From Rhodoferax sp. (GTDB lineage Bacteria > Pseudomonadota > Gammaproteobacteria > Burkholderiales > Burkholderiaceae_C), in contig VERU01000102.1 in the NCBI GenBank assembly GCA_018882485.1, positions 1-7,844 of the forward strand: a stretch of DNA of 7,844 nt, given 5' to 3'. Under the pieces are notes generated by a model. That model had not been told where the DNA came from. It saw nothing but the letters and a program-made list of their open reading frames with translations, and did not search any database. The position numbers and the translations under genes are program-made. Position 1 is the first letter of the stretch; each line of letters begins with the position of its first letter. Shown here piece after piece: positions 5,353 to 7,844 of this stretch.

Positions 5353-7377
5353 ATGAACGATCGCCATCAAAACCGCTCGCCGGATACCCGTTACCTTGTC
5401 GGCATTGACACGGGTGGAACGTACACCGATGCGGTTGTGATTGAGGCACAGTCCCGCCGGGTGGTGGCTGCGACCAAAGCGATTACCACCAAGGGAGACC
5501 TTTCGATCGGTGTGGTGGAGGCGCTTTCGGGCGCTCTGGGCCATTTGTCGGACCCGCAGGCGATGGCCAGAGTGTCTTTGGTCTCCGTGTCGACGACCTT
5601 GGCGACCAATGCGGTCGTTGAAGGCCACGGCAGCCCGGTAGCGGCCCTGTTGATCGGCTTTGATGAAGCGATGGTGCAGCGGACCGGCATTGCTGCAGCG
5701 TTCAAAGGAGTTCCCCTGGAGGTGATTCGAGGAGGCCACGATCATGCCGGTGAGCAGCGCATGCCCCTGGACACCGAAGGCTTGTTGGCCGCCATTGAAC
5801 GGGTGGACGCCAGTGTGGATGCATTTGCCGTTGCTTCGGCATTCGCGGTCCGCAACCCTGCCCACGAGCACAGCGCCAGAGATGCCATCCGGCGCCTCAC
5901 GGGTAAACCCGTGACTCTTTCTACGGAACTGTCCTCGGCGCTGGATGCACCCCGGCGCGCACTCACGGCGTTCCTGAACGCGCGATTGATATCCCGGATC
6001 ACGCGGCTGGTTCAGGCGGTGCAGTTGGCCATGTCCCAGTTGCGGATCGAGGCGCCCCTCATGATCGTCAAGGGTGACGGGACCCTGGCTTTGGCCGAAT
6101 CGGTCATGGATCGACCTATCGAGACCGTGTTGTCTGGCCCAGCAGCCAGTCTGGTCGGTGCGCAGTGGCAATCTGGCCTGAGGGACTTCATCCTGTCGGA
6201 TGTTGGAGGCACGACGACTGATTTGGCGGTGTTGCGGGATGGGCGGCCATTGATCCGACCCGAGGGGGCCGAAGTGGGCGGATGGCGCACGATGGTCCGG
6301 GCCATCGACATTCGCACCATCGCGCTGGGTGGCGACAGCGAAGTGGGTATCAACTCACAGGGGCGTGTGGTATTGGGAGCCCAGCGCATTGTCCCAGTTG
6401 CCCTGATGGCCGACCGCTACCCGGAACTGCTGGCCATGCTGGAGGCTGATCTGGCCGACATCGACGGGGCCAATTCGCTACACGGCCGATTCGTATCCCT
6501 GCCGTTTGGTGCCCGATCCGGAACCGGAGCCGGTGAGCTCACGCCCCGCGAGCAGGAGGTGCTAGCGCGCGTGACCGCAGCCCCCCGGCCTTTGCGGGCG
6601 GTCCAGGACAGTCAGGCCGCGCAGCGCGCTCTGGCATCCCTGCGACGCAAGGGGTTGATCCAGATGTCCGGCTTGACGCCGTCCGACGCGGCGCTTGTGC
6701 TGGGGCTGCAGTCCAACTGGGCTGTGCAGGGTGCCCGAATGGCGTTGCAACTCGCCGCACGTCTGCGCGACATGCAGTTTCCGACCGAGGAGAGGACGCA
6801 TCGGTTGGCGCACGATATCTGGTCCGAGACCGTTCGCCTGACGGGGCATGCCGTGCTCAACATGGCATTGGGTCAGGACAGCCAGGACAACCCTTTGGTT
6901 CGCGCGGTGTGTCTCGGGCAGCCGTTGGTTGGGTTGGTGGGTGTCTCCCTGGCCCCTCAGGTACCGGTTGTCGCGGTCGGAGGCCCAGCCAAGGTGTTCT
7001 ATCCCGAGGTGGCCCGGCGGCTGGGTTGTGAAGTGGTTTACCCCGAGCGCGGTGAAGTGGCCAATGCGGTAGGCGCCGCAACCGGTATCGTGGCGCGAAC
7101 GGTGGAGGTTCGGGTGCTGGGAAATGGTGCCGGGCTGTACCGGGTGCAGTCGGCTTATGGGCAGGGTCAGTATTCCGATCCCCAGGTGGCGTTGGACCGT
7201 GCGCGTGCGCTCGCAGGGGATACGGCAGTCAGGCAGGTCCTCGAAATGGGGGCCAGGCAACCTGAGGTGCGGGTGACGGTGCAGAAAACCCTGTTGCCCG
7301 ACAGCCGTGGCGATGCCGGTCTGCTGGAGGCAGTGGTTCAGGCCGAAGCGATAGGTCGCCCGGACTTCATTTCATAG
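5353..7377 (+). CDS. Stand-alone hydantoinase/oxoprolinase family protein (HyuA-like)
   Basis: 674-residue member of the hydantoinase/5-oxoprolinase A family, whose actin-like ATPase fold couples ATP hydrolysis to ring opening or carboxylation of small amide or ketone substrates. Phosphate motif 1 is GIDTGGTYTD (residues 17-26), followed by VSTTLATNAVVEG (79-91). Next come SGPAAS (261-266) and the second phosphate motif DVGGTTTD (283-290). The adenosine-side motif VGGPA (542-546) is followed by GEVANAVGAATG (567-578). Where classical HyuA proteins carry a GAGGGS-type loop, this one has IRTIALGGDS (320-329) and then a stretch of about 50 residues (396-445) that reads like a small winged helix before GLTPSDAALVLG. 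This marks a divergent branch. No HyuB-type subunit adjoins it: the neighbours on both sides lie on the other strand. The ATG at 5353 has no clear Shine-Dalgarno sequence, but the first motif begins 16 residues in, as expected. Function is unassigned beyond the family; N-methylhydantoin, 5-oxoproline or a related lactam are possibilities only. Confidence 0.9.
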   Translation: MNDRHQNRSPDTRYLVGIDTGGTYTDAVVIEAQSRRVVAATKAITTKGDLSIGVVEALSGALGHLSDPQAMARVSLVSVSTTLATNAVVEGHGSPVAALLIGFDEAMVQRTGIAAAFKGVPLEVIRGGHDHAGEQRMPLDTEGLLAAIERVDASVDAFAVASAFAVRNPAHEHSARDAIRRLTGKPVTLSTELSSALDAPRRALTAFLNARLISRITRLVQAVQLAMSQLRIEAPLMIVKGDGTLALAESVMDRPIETVLSGPAASLVGAQWQSGLRDFILSDVGGTTTDLAVLRDGRPLIRPEGAEVGGWRTMVRAIDIRTIALGGDSEVGINSQGRVVLGAQRIVPVALMADRYPELLAMLEADLADIDGANSLHGRFVSLPFGARSGTGAGELTPREQEVLARVTAAPRPLRAVQDSQAAQRALASLRRKGLIQMSGLTPSDAALVLGLQSNWAVQGARMALQLAARLRDMQFPTEERTHRLAHDIWSETVRLTGHAVLNMALGQDSQDNPLVRAVCLGQPLVGLVGVSLAPQVPVVAVGGPAKVFYPEVARRLGCEVVYPERGEVANAVGAATGIVARTVEVRVLGNGAGLYRVQSAYGQGQYSDPQVALDRARALAGDTAVRQVLEMGARQPEVRVTVQKTLLPDSRGDAGLLEAVVQAEAIGRPDFIS

Positions 7378-7382
7378 CGCAT

Positions 7383-7408
7383 TGAAGCCGGGCGCGAAGC
7401 GCGTTTCA
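7383..7408. terminator. Possible hairpin between two convergent genes
   Basis: The 35-nt gap between the HyuA-like stop and the regulator stop contains nested complementary arms: TGAA (7383-7386) with TTCA (7405-7408), and inside them CGCG (7393-7396) with CGCG (7400-7403) around AAG. The position suits a shared transcription end, but there is an asymmetric internal loop and no real T-run on either side. Confidence 0.25.
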
Positions 7409-7412
7409 GGTT

Positions 7413-7844
7413 TCAGTAATGAGGCGGAGTGATCACCCATAACACTTTCACCGGGAATTCACCCAGGTTGGCGCATCGGTGCACCTCCGCACTGCGGAAG
7501 GAAAAACTGTCACCCGTATGCAATGTGAAATGTCGCTCTGACACCCAGAGCTCCAGAGTGCCCGACATCACATAGCCGGCCTCCGCTCCATCGTGGCTGT
7601 AGTTCTCGCTGTCGGCGCCTGGCTCGATGGTGCTGATCAATAACTCCAGAGGTCCACTCAAATTGGGGGATAGCAGTTCCTCGGTGATTCCCAGGCCGGT
7701 GAATGACAGCCGGCGGCGTTGATCGGATCGCACCACGACGTCACGTTCCGAGGCGAGCCCGCGTTGACTGCCCTGAAAGAACCAGTTCATGTGCACGCCC
7801 AGCGCATCGCTGATACGCTTGAGCACTCCGATGGGCAGTCGGGA
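7413..7844 (-). CDS. XRE-family transcriptional regulator with cupin domain, C-terminal part
   Basis: The last 143 residues of a regulator whose 5' end lies beyond the right edge; the frame stays open to base 7844, so the GTG at 7826 is internal. The first visible residues (SRLPIGVLKRISDALGV, then MNWFF) are the end of an XRE/Cro-type helix-turn-helix domain. A linker follows, with a segment VRSDQRRRLSF. A small cupin barrel then begins around SHDGAEAGYVMSGTLELWV and ends at VLWVITPPHY. Possible metal or ligand residues are the His and Glu in SHDGAEAG and the His in SAEVHRC. Proteins of this build, such as PuuR, usually bind DNA and sense a small metabolite in the cupin, often controlling amine or amino-acid catabolism. 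Its target cannot be told here; the convergent HyuA-like gene is a candidate but not a strong one. The family call is firm; the ligand is unknown. Confidence 0.9.
   Translation of the reverse strand, partial: SRLPIGVLKRISDALGVHMNWFFQGSQRGLASERDVVVRSDQRRRLSFTGLGITEELLSPNLSGPLELLISTIEPGADSENYSHDGAEAGYVMSGTLELWVSERHFTLHTGDSFSFRSAEVHRCANLGEFPVKVLWVITPPHY

Noticed and set aside
5248..6171. Minus-strand open frame of 307 codons opposite the start of the HyuA-like gene
   Set aside because: It covers the intergenic region and the first ATPase motif in antisense. The product is His/Arg/Gln-rich without any family feature.
6538..6564. LTPREQEVL, which resembles the start of a LuxR-type DNA-binding domain
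   Set aside because: It lies within the actin-like protein and the rest of the LuxR signature does not follow, so I do not call a LuxR domain.
1..7844. Search for tRNA, rRNA, CRISPR repeats, insertion sequence ends and phage or defence genes
   Set aside because: None was seen by reading both strands; the window is filled by six metabolic or regulatory genes with similar base composition.

Overview
The window is ordinary protein-coding DNA of a fairly GC-rich proteobacterium. Gene content and protein style suggest a betaproteobacterium of the Burkholderiales/Alcaligenaceae kind, but that placement is an impression and no marker gene is present. It holds six genes, two of them cut by the window edges. 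I see no tRNA, rRNA, CRISPR array, insertion sequence or long repeat. No stretch over 300 bases lacks a gene.

Left part (2-3109, plus strand): three closely spaced genes in one direction form a choline-to-methionine set. They are the C-terminal part of choline dehydrogenase (betA), a HAD-type phosphorylcholine phosphatase (pchP-like, 9 nt after betA) and a betaine/homocysteine S-methyltransferase (bmt, 54 nt further on). Read together, phosphocholine is dephosphorylated to choline, choline is oxidised to glycine betaine, and one betaine methyl group goes to homocysteine, giving methionine and dimethylglycine. The phosphatase has no signal peptide, and an in-frame stop just upstream rules one out, so this version should act in the cytoplasm.

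Middle (3128-5352): a large CocE/NonD-family serine hydrolase lies on the minus strand, convergent with bmt (18 nt between them). It has a good sigma70-like promoter on the minus strand at 5185-5213, which also argues for the ATG at 5140 as its start. A 212-nt divergent intergenic region separates it from the next gene and contains a hairpin followed by a T-run.

Right part (5353-7844): a stand-alone hydantoinase/oxoprolinase-family ATPase-fold protein (HyuA-like, no HyuB partner in the window) on the plus strand. Convergent with it is the C-terminal part of an XRE-family regulator with a cupin sensor domain, whose N-terminus lies beyond the right edge. The substrates of the hydrolase and the HyuA-like protein cannot be read from sequence. 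A link to choline or methylated-amine metabolism is only suggested by proximity.

Nothing here is a clearly new system. The points most worth a second look are the compact betA-pchP-bmt set with a leaderless phosphatase and the solo HyuA-like protein of the 'ALGGDS' type.
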